Source of the DNA: Actinobacteria bacterium HGW-Actinobacteria-2
GTDB taxonomy: Bacteria > Actinomycetota > Actinomycetes > Propionibacteriales > Propionibacteriaceae
Length of the DNA: 50,441 bases
Reading direction: 5' to 3'
Assembly: GCA_002841335.1 (NCBI GenBank)
Contig: PHEY01000006.1
Coordinates: 97,000-147,440, forward strand
In this document: positions 25,606 through 33,971 of the stretch, in pieces
Layout of the letters: each line of letters starts with the position of its first letter
Position numbering within the stretch: position 1 is the stretch's first letter
Translations under genes and position numbers: made by a program
The notes under the pieces: generated by a model
What the model saw: only the letters and a program-made list of their open reading frames with translations
What the model was told of the DNA's origin: nothing
The model's database searches: none

Positions 25606-26796
25606 TCAGTCCAACGCGGCGGTGGGGCGAATCACCAGGCCGGTGCGCAGCTTGGGGGTGAAGAAGGTCGACTTGGGCGGCATCAGCAGGCCCTCGCGGG
25701 CGGTGCGCTGAATCTCGACCAGCGACGTCGGCCGGATCAGCACCCCCGCGGTGACGGTGCCGGAGCCGACCAGGTGCAACAGCTCGTCCAGGCCGTGCTG
25801 GTAGGTGACCTCGGCGGCCGATCCGGCCAGAGCATGCTCCAGGTAGGCGCCGTCCAGGGACCGGACGCCGTCGAAGGCGCCGGGCTTGGGGGTCAGCCAG
25901 GTGGCCGAGCCGTCCGGCGCGAGCAGGACGAGCCGGCCGTGTTCGACCATCTCGGCCAGCATCGCCGGGGTGGGCGTCGGGGCCGGTTCGAGGTCGAAGC
26001 AGCCGGCCAGATCGCTGCGCAGCTGATCGAGGCTGATACGGGTGTAGACCCGGTGGATGGCCTCGATGCTCAACTGGTCATCGACCAACTCGTTGATGAA
26101 GCACAAGGTGTACTCGGCGTCGGTGTCCGTGCGTCCGACTGCCGCGCGCACCTCGTCGCGGTAGCTGCGGGAGATGGCATAGCGGTGGTGGCCGTCGGCG
26201 ATCAGCACGTCGTCGGCGGCGATGATGGCGGTGATGGCCGCGATTCGTGCCGGGTCGGTGATGCGTTCGGCAGCATGTCGGACGCCGTCGACCACCAACT
26301 CACCGACCGGCTCACCGGGTTCGGCCAGAGCTGCCGTCAGCCCCGCGGCCAGCGACAACCCCCACACCGGAGACAGGTTCGTGGCCGTTGCCCGAGTGAG
26401 GTCCAGCCGGTCGGTGACCGCCTTCGGGGTGGTCCGCTCATGCGGCAGGACGCCGCCGGCGTCCAGATCGACGACCTCCAGTCCGGTCAACACGCCGACG
26501 ATCGTGCGCGCCGTCCCGGTGGCGTCGGTGAAGCTCATCCGGTAGATCGTCAGGCTGGGCTCGGTGTCGACCACCAGGACACCGTCAGCCAGCCACTGAT
26601 CCAGCGTCGCCGCGGCCACCTCGTAGCGATCCTCGCCGCCGACCGGCACGTCCACGTGGACGATGTTGTGCGGATCGCGGGCGCCGAGTTCGGCCACGTC
26701 ATCGGCGGAAAGCACGTCGTACGGCGGTGCGATCACCGCGTCCAGGTCGGTCCCGGCGGCGTAGCGGATGGCGTGAAACGGTGCGATCTTCGGCAT
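25606..26796 (-). CDS. DUF1015 family protein
   Basis: This 396-residue protein matches DUF1015 over its full length: the N-terminal FHAIRY and APPYDVLSADDVAEL, then the central DGHHRYAISRSYRDEV, and a C-terminal region with LRTGLVIRP. The DGHHRY motif is the most conserved element of the family. Some relatives are described as having kinase- or phosphatase-like links, but the function is not established, and I do not assign one. ATG 26796 is the natural start (MPKIAPFHAIRY). It stands alone between a putative terminator of the fucose operon and its own. Confidence 0.9.
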   Translation of the reverse strand: MPKIAPFHAIRYAAGTDLDAVIAPPYDVLSADDVAELGARDPHNIVHVDVPVGGEDRYEVAAATLDQWLADGVLVVDTEPSLTIYRMSFTDATGTARTIVGVLTGLEVVDLDAGGVLPHERTTPKAVTDRLDLTRATATNLSPVWGLSLAAGLTAALAEPGEPVGELVVDGVRHAAERITDPARIAAITAIIAADDVLIADGHHRYAISRSYRDEVRAAVGRTDTDAEYTLCFINELVDDQLSIEAIHRVYTRISLDQLRSDLAGCFDLEPAPTPTPAMLAEMVEHGRLVLLAPDGSATWLTPKPGAFDGVRSLDGAYLEHALAGSAAEVTYQHGLDELLHLVGSGTVTAGVLIRPTSLVEIQRTAREGLLMPPKSTFFTPKLRTGLVIRPTAALD

Positions 26797-26844
26797 GGGG
26801 AAACGCTAGCGGAACCACGCCGCCCCTTGGTCGGAGCCGGCGTC

Positions 26845-26868
26845 GCGCCGCCAGTTGAACAGCGGCGC
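26845..26868 (-). terminator. Hairpin after the gmd-fcl operon
   Basis: GCGCCGC (26845-26851) and GCGGCGC (26862-26868) pair around CAGTTGAACA, in which GTT/AAC can extend the stem imperfectly. It lies 29 bases past the fcl stop on the minus strand. No T-tract follows. Confidence 0.45.
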
Positions 26869-26896
26869 AGCCGCGTGTCGAAACCGCCCGCAGCGC

Positions 26897-27858
26897 TCAG
26901 GCTTGGCGCAGGTGCTCGGCGTTCTCCAGGAACCAGGCGTAGGTCTCGGCCAGGCCCTCGCGCAGCCCGATGTGGGCCTGCCAGCCCAACGCGGTCAGGG
27001 CGCTGGTGTCCAGCAACTTGCGCGGGGTGCCGTCCGGCTTGCTGGGGTCCTGGACGATCCGGCCGCTGTAGCCGACCACCTCGGCCACCAGTGCGGCCAG
27101 TTCGGCGATGCTCACCTCGGCACCACTGCCGACATTGAGGTGCGACAAGCGCTCGGTCGCCGGCGTCCAGTAGCGTTCGGCCGGCAGCTCAGCCACGAAC
27201 ACCGAGGCGGCGGCCATGTCGTCCACGTGCAGGAACTCACGCAGGGGAGTGCCGGTGCCCCAGATCACCACCTCGTCGGCGCCGGAGAGCTTCGCCTCGT
27301 GGAAGCGGCGCAGCATGGCCGGCAGGACGTGGGAGTTGGCCGGATGGAAGTTGTCGCCGGGCCCGTACAGATTGGTCGGCATCACCGAGCGATAGTCGCG
27401 TCCGTACTGGCGGCGGTAGCTCTCGCACAGTTTGATGCCGGCGATCTTGGCGATCGCGTACGGCTCGTTGGTGAGTTCCAATGGGCCGGTCAGCAGCGAG
27501 TCCTCGCGCATCGGCTGCTCGGCCAGGCGCGGGTAGATGCAGCTGGAGCCGAGGAACATCAGCTTGTCGACGCCAGCGGTGTGCGCGGCGTGAATGAGGT
27601 TGGCCTCGATCATCAGGTTCTCGTAGAGGAACTCGGCCGGGTAGGTGTTGTTGGCGCCGATCCCGCCCACCTTCGCCGCAGCCAGGTACACCTCGTCGAT
27701 GGCCCGATCAGCGAAGAAGGCGCGCACCGCCGCCTGATCGATCAGATCGAGCTCGCTGCGGGTCGCGCTGACCACCTCGACATCGTCGGCAGCGCTCAGG
27801 AGGCGGACGATCGCCGAGCCCACCATGCCGCGGTGGCCGGCGACGAAGACCCGGCGCA

Positions 27859-27859
<1 letters not shown>
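26897..27859 (-). CDS. fcl: GDP-L-fucose synthase
   Basis: The 320-residue enzyme is a short-chain (extended SDR) epimerase-reductase that turns GDP-4-keto-6-deoxymannose into GDP-L-fucose with NADPH. It shows [17 protein letters not shown] (nucleotide-binding Gly pattern), [15 protein letters not shown], and the catalytic YAIAKIAG (Tyr-x3-Lys), followed by [12 protein letters not shown]. Start ATG 27859 overlaps the gmd stop (TGATG), which indicates translational coupling; the longer frame upstream runs through gmd. With gmd it supplies activated fucose for the polysaccharide made by this locus. The GDP-mannose-forming enzymes (ManB/ManC) are not in the window. Confidence 0.96.
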
Positions 27860-28980
<1,121 letters not shown>

Positions 28981-29051
28981 GAGTCACTCCTTCGCCGACC
29001 CAACAGGCGCTGGGCGCGTCCAAGCCTACGGCGGATCGCCACCGAAGGCGG

Positions 29052-30215
29052 CTAGCTCAACCTGAGCAGTGCCGATTGCATCCAGGTGATCAGGGTCGAC
29101 GCCAACCCCTTGAACGGCCAGCCGACCACATTCGGTGGGGTGGGGGCAGCGTGCGGAATGCCCCAGACGCTGACGAACAGGATCGCCGAAAGCGGGTTCC
29201 ACAGCTTCGACTCGATCAGGGCCAGGTTGCCGGCGATCATGCAGATGGCCAGCTCGATCACCAGGATGTGAATCCAGCGGCCGTAGTCGATGCCCAGGAC
29301 GAACAGCGGCGCGATCCCGACCAGGGCGAACACCGCCCACCCCCAATAGCGCCGCAGCCACGGGCTGACCACGATCGGCAGCACGGCCAAGGCGAACATC
29401 AGCAGGTAGCCGCTATGCACATCGAGGTTCTGTTGGACCGCCCGCAGGCTGTCGTCGAGACCGCGTCCCATCCAGGCGATCGCACCGGTGCACAGGTTGG
29501 CGCCCAAGCCGTGGTCGGTGACCGCCTGGCACAGGCGCACCGGAGTGCCCGGGTCTCCGTGGGCCACCACGGACGCCCCGAAGGCGACTGCAGCGATGCC
29601 GGTGTAGGTCGCCGCCAACGTCCGGCGCAGAGGAAGGACATCGTCGGCAAAGAGCAGGAAGCCGATGCCGGGCAGCAGGAAAGCCAATGACTCCCAGGAG
29701 AACACGCCCAGGGTCCAGGCGGCCACGGAGGCAGCCAGTAACCCGCCGCGGAGCCACCGGCTCATGCGCCGGCGGGCGACCGCGAGCAGCACCAAAGCGA
29801 GGAAGCCCAGGATCTCCTTGCGGAAGCCGCCGAGAGGGTCCCAGCCGATGAAGGGCAGGGCTGCCGGTGAGCAGGCCAAGGCGATCGCCGACCAGGAGAA
29901 CCGGCTGCGGAACAAGTAGTCGATGAAATAGCCGAACAGTGGCGCGTAGAGCAGCACCTGAATGCCGAACAACACCCACAAAGCCGCCGGCCCCGGTGGG
30001 GTGATGCCGAGCAAGAGCTCACCGAACAGGCCACGGCGAACGAAGGCGCCGGGATAGCTGATCAGCCAGTCGGCGGTCTGATGGTCATTGCCGCCTGCCG
30101 CGATCACCTCGGCGTAGCGCGCGACGGCGGCATAGGAACTGATAGCCAGGATCGCGAAGGCCACGGCCATGCGTGCGCCGAGGCGCCGACGCGCAGTCAA
30201 CCCCGGATTCGGCAT
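29052..30215 (-). CDS. Polytopic membrane protein of the polysaccharide locus
   Basis: A 387-residue protein with about ten hydrophobic segments and little extramembrane sequence. The pattern near the N-terminus (DWLISYPGAFVRRGLFGELLL), the segment GWDPLGGFRKEI and, toward the C-terminus, FVLGIDYGRWIHIL resemble EpsG-like or lipid-linked-sugar glycosyltransferase membrane proteins. I cannot place it in a defined family. Its position between the initiating sugar transferase and gmd argues for a role in assembly or transfer, perhaps as a second polymerase-like protein or a polyprenyl-phosphate-sugar transferase. ATG 30215 has a weak ribosome site; an internal ATG near 30170 is possible. Confidence 0.75.
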   Translation of the reverse strand: MPNPGLTARRRLGARMAVAFAILAISSYAAVARYAEVIAAGGNDHQTADWLISYPGAFVRRGLFGELLLGITPPGPAALWVLFGIQVLLYAPLFGYFIDYLFRSRFSWSAIALACSPAALPFIGWDPLGGFRKEILGFLALVLLAVARRRMSRWLRGGLLAASVAAWTLGVFSWESLAFLLPGIGFLLFADDVLPLRRTLAATYTGIAAVAFGASVVAHGDPGTPVRLCQAVTDHGLGANLCTGAIAWMGRGLDDSLRAVQQNLDVHSGYLLMFALAVLPIVVSPWLRRYWGWAVFALVGIAPLFVLGIDYGRWIHILVIELAICMIAGNLALIESKLWNPLSAILFVSVWGIPHAAPTPPNVVGWPFKGLASTLITWMQSALLRLS

Positions 30216-30239
30216 GGTGGAAAAGGTACCTCAGAAAGG

Positions 30240-30281
30240 CTCGGTGGCGTCGGTCGGGGGATCGGGACCGACGCCACCGAG
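30240..30281 (-). terminator. Strong hairpin terminator after the sugar transferase gene
   Basis: Arms 30240-30255 and 30266-30281 are perfectly complementary over 16 bases (core CGGTGGCGTCGGTC) with a ten-base loop. It starts 12 bases past the minus-strand stop at 30293 and is followed leftward by CCTTTCT. It separates the initiating transferase from the next membrane-protein gene. Confidence 0.8.
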
Positions 30282-30292
30282 GGCTCAGGTGG

Positions 30293-31762
30293 TCAGTACG
30301 CGCCTGACGGCATGGCGACCGCACGAGCGGTCTTCGCCAAGATCACCAGATCCTGCACCATTGACCAGTTGTCCACGTAGTAGATGTCGAGTCGCACGGT
30401 GTCTTCCCAGGACAGATCCGACCGTCCCGAAACCTGCCACAGGCCGGTGAGGCCCGGGCGGACGTCCAGGCGACGCCGTGCATCCGCATCGTAGCGGGCA
30501 ACCTCGCTGGGCAACGCAGGACGCGGCCCAACCAGGCTCATGTCGCCGACCAGCGCGTTCCAGAACTGCGGAATCTCGTCGATGGAGAAGCGCCGGATGA
30601 ACTTACCGACCTTGGTGATCCGCGGGTCATCGGCCATCTTGAACAGCGGGCCTGCACCCTGGTTGGACGCGGTCAGCGCGGCCAGACGCGCTTCGGCGTC
30701 GACCGACATGCTGCGGAACTTCAGGCACTCGAACAGTTCGCCCTTGAGACCAACCCGGGTCTGCTTGAAGAACACCGGGCCGCCGTCCTCCAGCTTGATC
30801 GCCAAAGCGACGATCGCCATCACGGGGGCGCTGAACAGCAGCAACGCTGCGGCTCCGGCCGAGTCGAACGCTCGCTTGATCCAGCGCACCGAGGCCAGCG
30901 CCTGCGGACGCTCCACGTCCACCAGCGGCAAGCCGGCCACCGGACGAACCTCGAGACGCTGCGCGCTGGTGTCGGTGATCGCCGGAACGACGATCATCTG
31001 GATGTCGTGTTCTTCCAGCTCCCACGACATCCGACGGAACTCTGCCGGAGAGGTGAAGGAACCGTCGGCGAAGATCACCGCAGCGGCATTGCGCTCAGTG
31101 ATGACCTCCACGGTCTCGGTCAGCCGACCGAGGACCGGCAGGCCGGCGGGGGTGTAAGCCACCCGATCGCTGGTGATCGCGCCGATCACCTTGTAGCCCA
31201 GCCAGGATTCCCGGCGCAGCACCTTGGCGATCGCATCCACGTGGCCGCTGTCGCCGGCGACGACGACCGGAGTGGCCAGCGCGCCGCGGACGTGGATCGC
31301 GCCCATCACCCGGCGGCGCAGCCAGCGCACCGCGAGCAGGTTGACGGTGCCGAAGACGAACATCAGCACGAACACCGAACGCGGAAAGTCGAACTTCAAC
31401 AGGTAGCTGGTGATGCCGACCGCGGCGGCGGTAGCGCCGGTGGCCATGATCACCCGCTTGTACTCAGTGACCCCGGCTCGCAGGTGGCGCAGCGCGTCGG
31501 CGTTGAACAGCTTCAACATGAGCAGCCAGGCCACCACGATCATCAGACCGGTCTCGCGCATGATCTGCTCGCTGTCGGGCTGGCCCGCGAACGGCAGCAG
31601 GCCACGAGTGAACACCGACAGCAGCATCGTGAAGATGATCACCAGCAGGTCACCGAGATAAAGAGCAGTGAGCTGGACGCGCTTTGACAGCAGCGGAATT
31701 GGAAGTCGTGACTTGGCGGCGGCCGCAGCGACCGCGTCCAAGTGCCCCGAAATTGTGGTCAT
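30293..31762 (-). CDS. Polyprenyl-phosphate sugar transferase (WbaP/CpsE-like initiating enzyme)
   Basis: The 489-residue protein starts polysaccharide synthesis by moving a sugar-1-phosphate from a nucleotide sugar to undecaprenyl phosphate. It has four N-terminal membrane helices (about 25-145), a CoA-binding-like Rossmann domain (VVVAGDSGHVDAIAKVL), a fifth hydrophobic hairpin near residues 295-315 and the C-terminal catalytic domain: FKQTRVGLKGELFECLKFRSM, DPRITKVGKFIRRFSIDEIPQFWNALVGDMSLVGPRPALP and RPGLTGLWQVSGRS. The first sugar (galactose, glucose or other) cannot be read from sequence. Start ATG 31762 is two bases after GGGGGGA. A 400-base leader with regularly spaced G-runs and a hairpin precedes it, and a strong terminator follows, so it is a separate transcription unit. 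Confidence 0.95.
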   Translation of the reverse strand: MTTISGHLDAVAAAAAKSRLPIPLLSKRVQLTALYLGDLLVIIFTMLLSVFTRGLLPFAGQPDSEQIMRETGLMIVVAWLLMLKLFNADALRHLRAGVTEYKRVIMATGATAAAVGITSYLLKFDFPRSVFVLMFVFGTVNLLAVRWLRRRVMGAIHVRGALATPVVVAGDSGHVDAIAKVLRRESWLGYKVIGAITSDRVAYTPAGLPVLGRLTETVEVITERNAAAVIFADGSFTSPAEFRRMSWELEEHDIQMIVVPAITDTSAQRLEVRPVAGLPLVDVERPQALASVRWIKRAFDSAGAAALLLFSAPVMAIVALAIKLEDGGPVFFKQTRVGLKGELFECLKFRSMSVDAEARLAALTASNQGAGPLFKMADDPRITKVGKFIRRFSIDEIPQFWNALVGDMSLVGPRPALPSEVARYDADARRRLDVRPGLTGLWQVSGRSDLSWEDTVRLDIYYVDNWSMVQDLVILAKTARAVAMPSGAY

Positions 31763-31822
31763 GATCCCCCCGGCTCAGACCTATCCTCAGCCAAACCCCC
31801 CGAATGGCTGAAGTGTCACCTT

Positions 31823-31840
31823 GCCCCCCGGCTGGGTAAC
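31823..31840 (-). promoter_or_regulatory. Operator-like site, near-match to the GTCMCCC-N4-GGGGGAC repeat
   Basis: The minus strand reads GTTACCC-AGCC-GGGGGGC, which differs at two of 14 positions from the repeat seen around 42.8-43.4 kb. It is 61 bases upstream of the transferase start codon. The shared motif suggests common control with the glucanase and ppdK region, but with only one near-match here chance is possible in GC-rich DNA. Confidence 0.4.
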
Positions 31841-32125
31841 ACCTCGACTAGTGTGACGTGAATCTCGTACCCGGTGCAAGCCGATGCGCAGTAATCCGTA
31901 GCTGAGACATGCCGATCACGGGTCTGGTCGCAGTTGATGGCAACGGCCATACTGGAGCAAGAGTCCGTGATGCGGCTACTTCCCGGGGGGAGCGGATGGC
32001 ATCACCGGCCCGGCCGACGCTATTCGGCAGTCGTCTCAGTCAATGGGATAGGCGCAGTCACTGCGTCGCTGAGCGACCACCGATCGGGGGGCGTCACAAC
32101 GGGCGGGCCACCTGACTCGAACGTG

Positions 32126-32150
32126 AAGGGGCACCCAGTGGGTGCCCCTT
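32126..32150 (-). terminator. Hairpin terminator of the kinase-phosphatase-GT4 operon
   Basis: AAGGGGCACCC (32126-32136) and GGGTGCCCCTT (32140-32150) pair perfectly over 11 bases around AGT, 13 bases past the minus-strand stop at 32163. The stem is strong, with only a weak T signal after it. Confidence 0.75.
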
Positions 32151-32162
32151 CGACATTCTGTC

Positions 32163-33371
32163 CTAGGCGCGCGCTGCGCGATGCAGGGCGGCGGCCAACC
32201 CGGCCACCGCAGTCGCCGCCGACAGCCGTTCATTGCGGTAGCGACGCCCGGCCGCACCCAGCTCATGACAGCGCTCCGGATCGGCGGCAAGTGTCTCGGC
32301 GGCCGCCAGGAGCGCGGCCGGATCGTCCGGGTCGACCCGGACTCCGCCACCGGAGACCTCGATCTCGCTGGCGGTGACGCTGCCGGCGTCCACAGCGGCC
32401 AACACCGGAAGCCCGGTGTCGAAGTAGGAGGTGAGCTTGCTGGGTACCGACATCTCGGTCATGCCGGGCAGTTCGTTCACCAGCAGAATGTCCGCGCTGT
32501 GCAAGGTCGCGGCGAACCCGTCGTCCGGCAGTGGGTCGATGAACTGCAGGTTGGCGTTGGCTCCCATCGCCTGAAGTGCCTTGCGCTGGTTGCCGTCGCC
32601 GAGCAGGACGAAGCGCACCCGGCTGCCCTGGGCCGCAGCGAGGGCGGACGCACGCACGACGCTTTCCAGGTTCTGTTTGGCGCCGATGTTGCCGGCGTGC
32701 AGGACCACGATGTCGCTATCGCTCCACCCGTGACGCTCCCGGGTGGCAGCGGTGGCGGGGATCACCGGCTGGTTCAGGTGGGTCCAGTTGCGGACGACGT
32801 CCACCCGGGTGGGGTCGACGCCGAGCTGGGAGGTGACGTAGGCGGCGAAGCGGTCGTGGATCACCACGACGCGCGTGGCCCGGCGCAGCGTCCAGGACTC
32901 GACCGCGCGGATCAGGCCGGCCGCTCGGGCGGCCAGCCCGGTTTCGGCGGCGCTGAGGGTGTAGATGTCCTGCACCCACACCACGACCGCGCGTCGGCTG
33001 AGCCGTGCCCGAGCCACCACCATGGCCGTGCTCAGCAATGCGGGAGTGATCGCCAGGGTCACCTCTGGCTTGGACCAGGAGGCAAGACAAGCGCGCAGAC
33101 CGAAGGCGACTTCCATCAGTGAGCGGGCGACCAGTGACCCCGTCCGGGGAACCGGATGGCGCACCCGGTGCACCGGCACCTGGTTGATCGGTTCGCGGCG
33201 CTGCCAGCCGGTGTAGCCATCGGCGATCCGCCACCACGGGTAGTGCGGATACCCGGTGATCACCGAGACTTCTTCTCCGGCAGCGCGGAGGCCTTCAGCA
33301 GCGCCCGCGGTGTACGGGGCGATGCCGGTCGGTTCGGGGGAGTAGTTGATCCCGATGATGGTCAGGCGCAC
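32163..33371 (-). CDS. GT4 glycosyltransferase, WcaI-like
   Basis: The 402-residue protein is a GT-B fold glycosyltransferase close to WcaI of colanic acid synthesis: MRLTIIGINYSPEPTGIAPYT at the N-terminus, VVWVQDIYTLSA, RVVVIHDRFAAYV in the linker region, VVLHAGNIGAKQNLESVV and LPGMTEMSVPSKLTSYFDTGLPVLAAV in the C-terminal nucleotide-sugar domain. It would add a sugar to the lipid-linked oligosaccharide on the cytoplasmic face. Donor and acceptor are unknown. The start is GTG 33371, three bases after the phosphatase stop, so it is the third gene of the operon begun by the kinase-SGNH fusion. Confidence 0.93.
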   Translation of the reverse strand: MRLTIIGINYSPEPTGIAPYTAGAAEGLRAAGEEVSVITGYPHYPWWRIADGYTGWQRREPINQVPVHRVRHPVPRTGSLVARSLMEVAFGLRACLASWSKPEVTLAITPALLSTAMVVARARLSRRAVVVWVQDIYTLSAAETGLAARAAGLIRAVESWTLRRATRVVVIHDRFAAYVTSQLGVDPTRVDVVRNWTHLNQPVIPATAATRERHGWSDSDIVVLHAGNIGAKQNLESVVRASALAAAQGSRVRFVLLGDGNQRKALQAMGANANLQFIDPLPDDGFAATLHSADILLVNELPGMTEMSVPSKLTSYFDTGLPVLAAVDAGSVTASEIEVSGGGVRVDPDDPAALLAAAETLAADPERCHELGAAGRRYRNERLSAATAVAGLAAALHRAARA

Positions 33372-33374
33372 GGG

Positions 33375-33968
33375 TTAGCTGCTTCGCCGTGGCGCTTCCC
33401 GAAGCCCGGTGATCAGGTCGGCCAGCAGGCCGATCGCCGGATCGATGGCGGCGAACGTCGCCGCGAACTGGCGGCGGGGAGCGTTCACCGGATCGATCAC
33501 GTCGTCATCGTCCTGTGCACCGGCCGACAGCCCGCGGTTTCGGCTGGCGAGTTTGGCCAATGCCTCCAGTGGCCCACTGCTGGACATCCGGATCTCACCG
33601 ACCGGATCCAGCTGAATAAGCCGGACGAACTGGCGCAAAGTGAACGTGACGTGGCGGCGTTCGGGGACGAGGCGGGCCACCAGGCGGCGCTGGTCGCGCG
33701 AGGCGGTCAGGATCAACCCGGCCTCCAGCACGCGGTCGGCGGTGAGCTGGGAGGAGACGAAACCGCTGGAGTCGATTCCTCGGCTGCGCAGTTCCACGGC
33801 CACCTCGGGGTGGATCCGGGAGCCGGTGACCGCGTAGGTGCCGGCAGAGGACACCGGCATGCCGACCGCGGCCGTGCCGGCCAGACGGTTGGCCAAAGTG
33901 AGCTCCATGAAGGGTGAGCGGGCGATATTGCCCGTGCACACGAACAGGATTCCGGAACCGTTGCGCAT
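33375..33968 (-). CDS. Low-molecular-weight protein tyrosine phosphatase (Wzb-like)
   Basis: A 197-residue protein with the LMW-PTP P-loop FVCTGNIARSP (Cys11, Arg17) at the N-terminus. A C-terminal acidic stretch with DDDDVIDPV supplies the Asp-Pro that serves as general acid. It is about 40 residues longer than usual LMW-PTPs. Such phosphatases dephosphorylate the Tyr-rich tail of BY-kinases and so control polysaccharide polymerisation. The gene starts three bases after the kinase stop and ends three bases before the GT4 start, which strongly supports it as the partner of the adjacent kinase. Confidence 0.93.
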   Translation of the reverse strand: MRNGSGILFVCTGNIARSPFMELTLANRLAGTAAVGMPVSSAGTYAVTGSRIHPEVAVELRSRGIDSSGFVSSQLTADRVLEAGLILTASRDQRRLVARLVPERRHVTFTLRQFVRLIQLDPVGEIRMSSSGPLEALAKLASRNRGLSAGAQDDDDVIDPVNAPRRQFAATFAAIDPAIGLLADLITGLREAPRRSS

Positions 33969-33971
33969 CGC

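Larger units (their letters stand above)
31763..32162. other. 400-bp promoter/leader region before the initiating transferase
   Basis: No gene is supported. On the minus strand there are three G6 runs at 31766-31771, 31796-31801 and 31824-31829 (30 and 28 bases apart), a short inverted repeat (TGGCTG/CAGCCA) flanking the middle run, an operator-like site at 31823-31840, an imperfect long hairpin at 31967-32005 (GTGATGC ... GCATCAC) and the terminator of the upstream GT4 gene at 32126-32150. It is likely to be a regulatory leader. Confidence 0.55.

Noticed and set aside
25370-25661. Plus-strand frame beginning MHTNSPPGG in the intergenic region
   Set aside because: No ribosome site, poor codon use, and it runs into the antisense of the DUF1015 gene.
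31850-32120. Cyclic-di-GMP or cyclic-di-AMP riboswitch in the leader of the sugar transferase
   Set aside because: The conserved core sequences of those riboswitches were not found on either strand; only generic hairpins are present.
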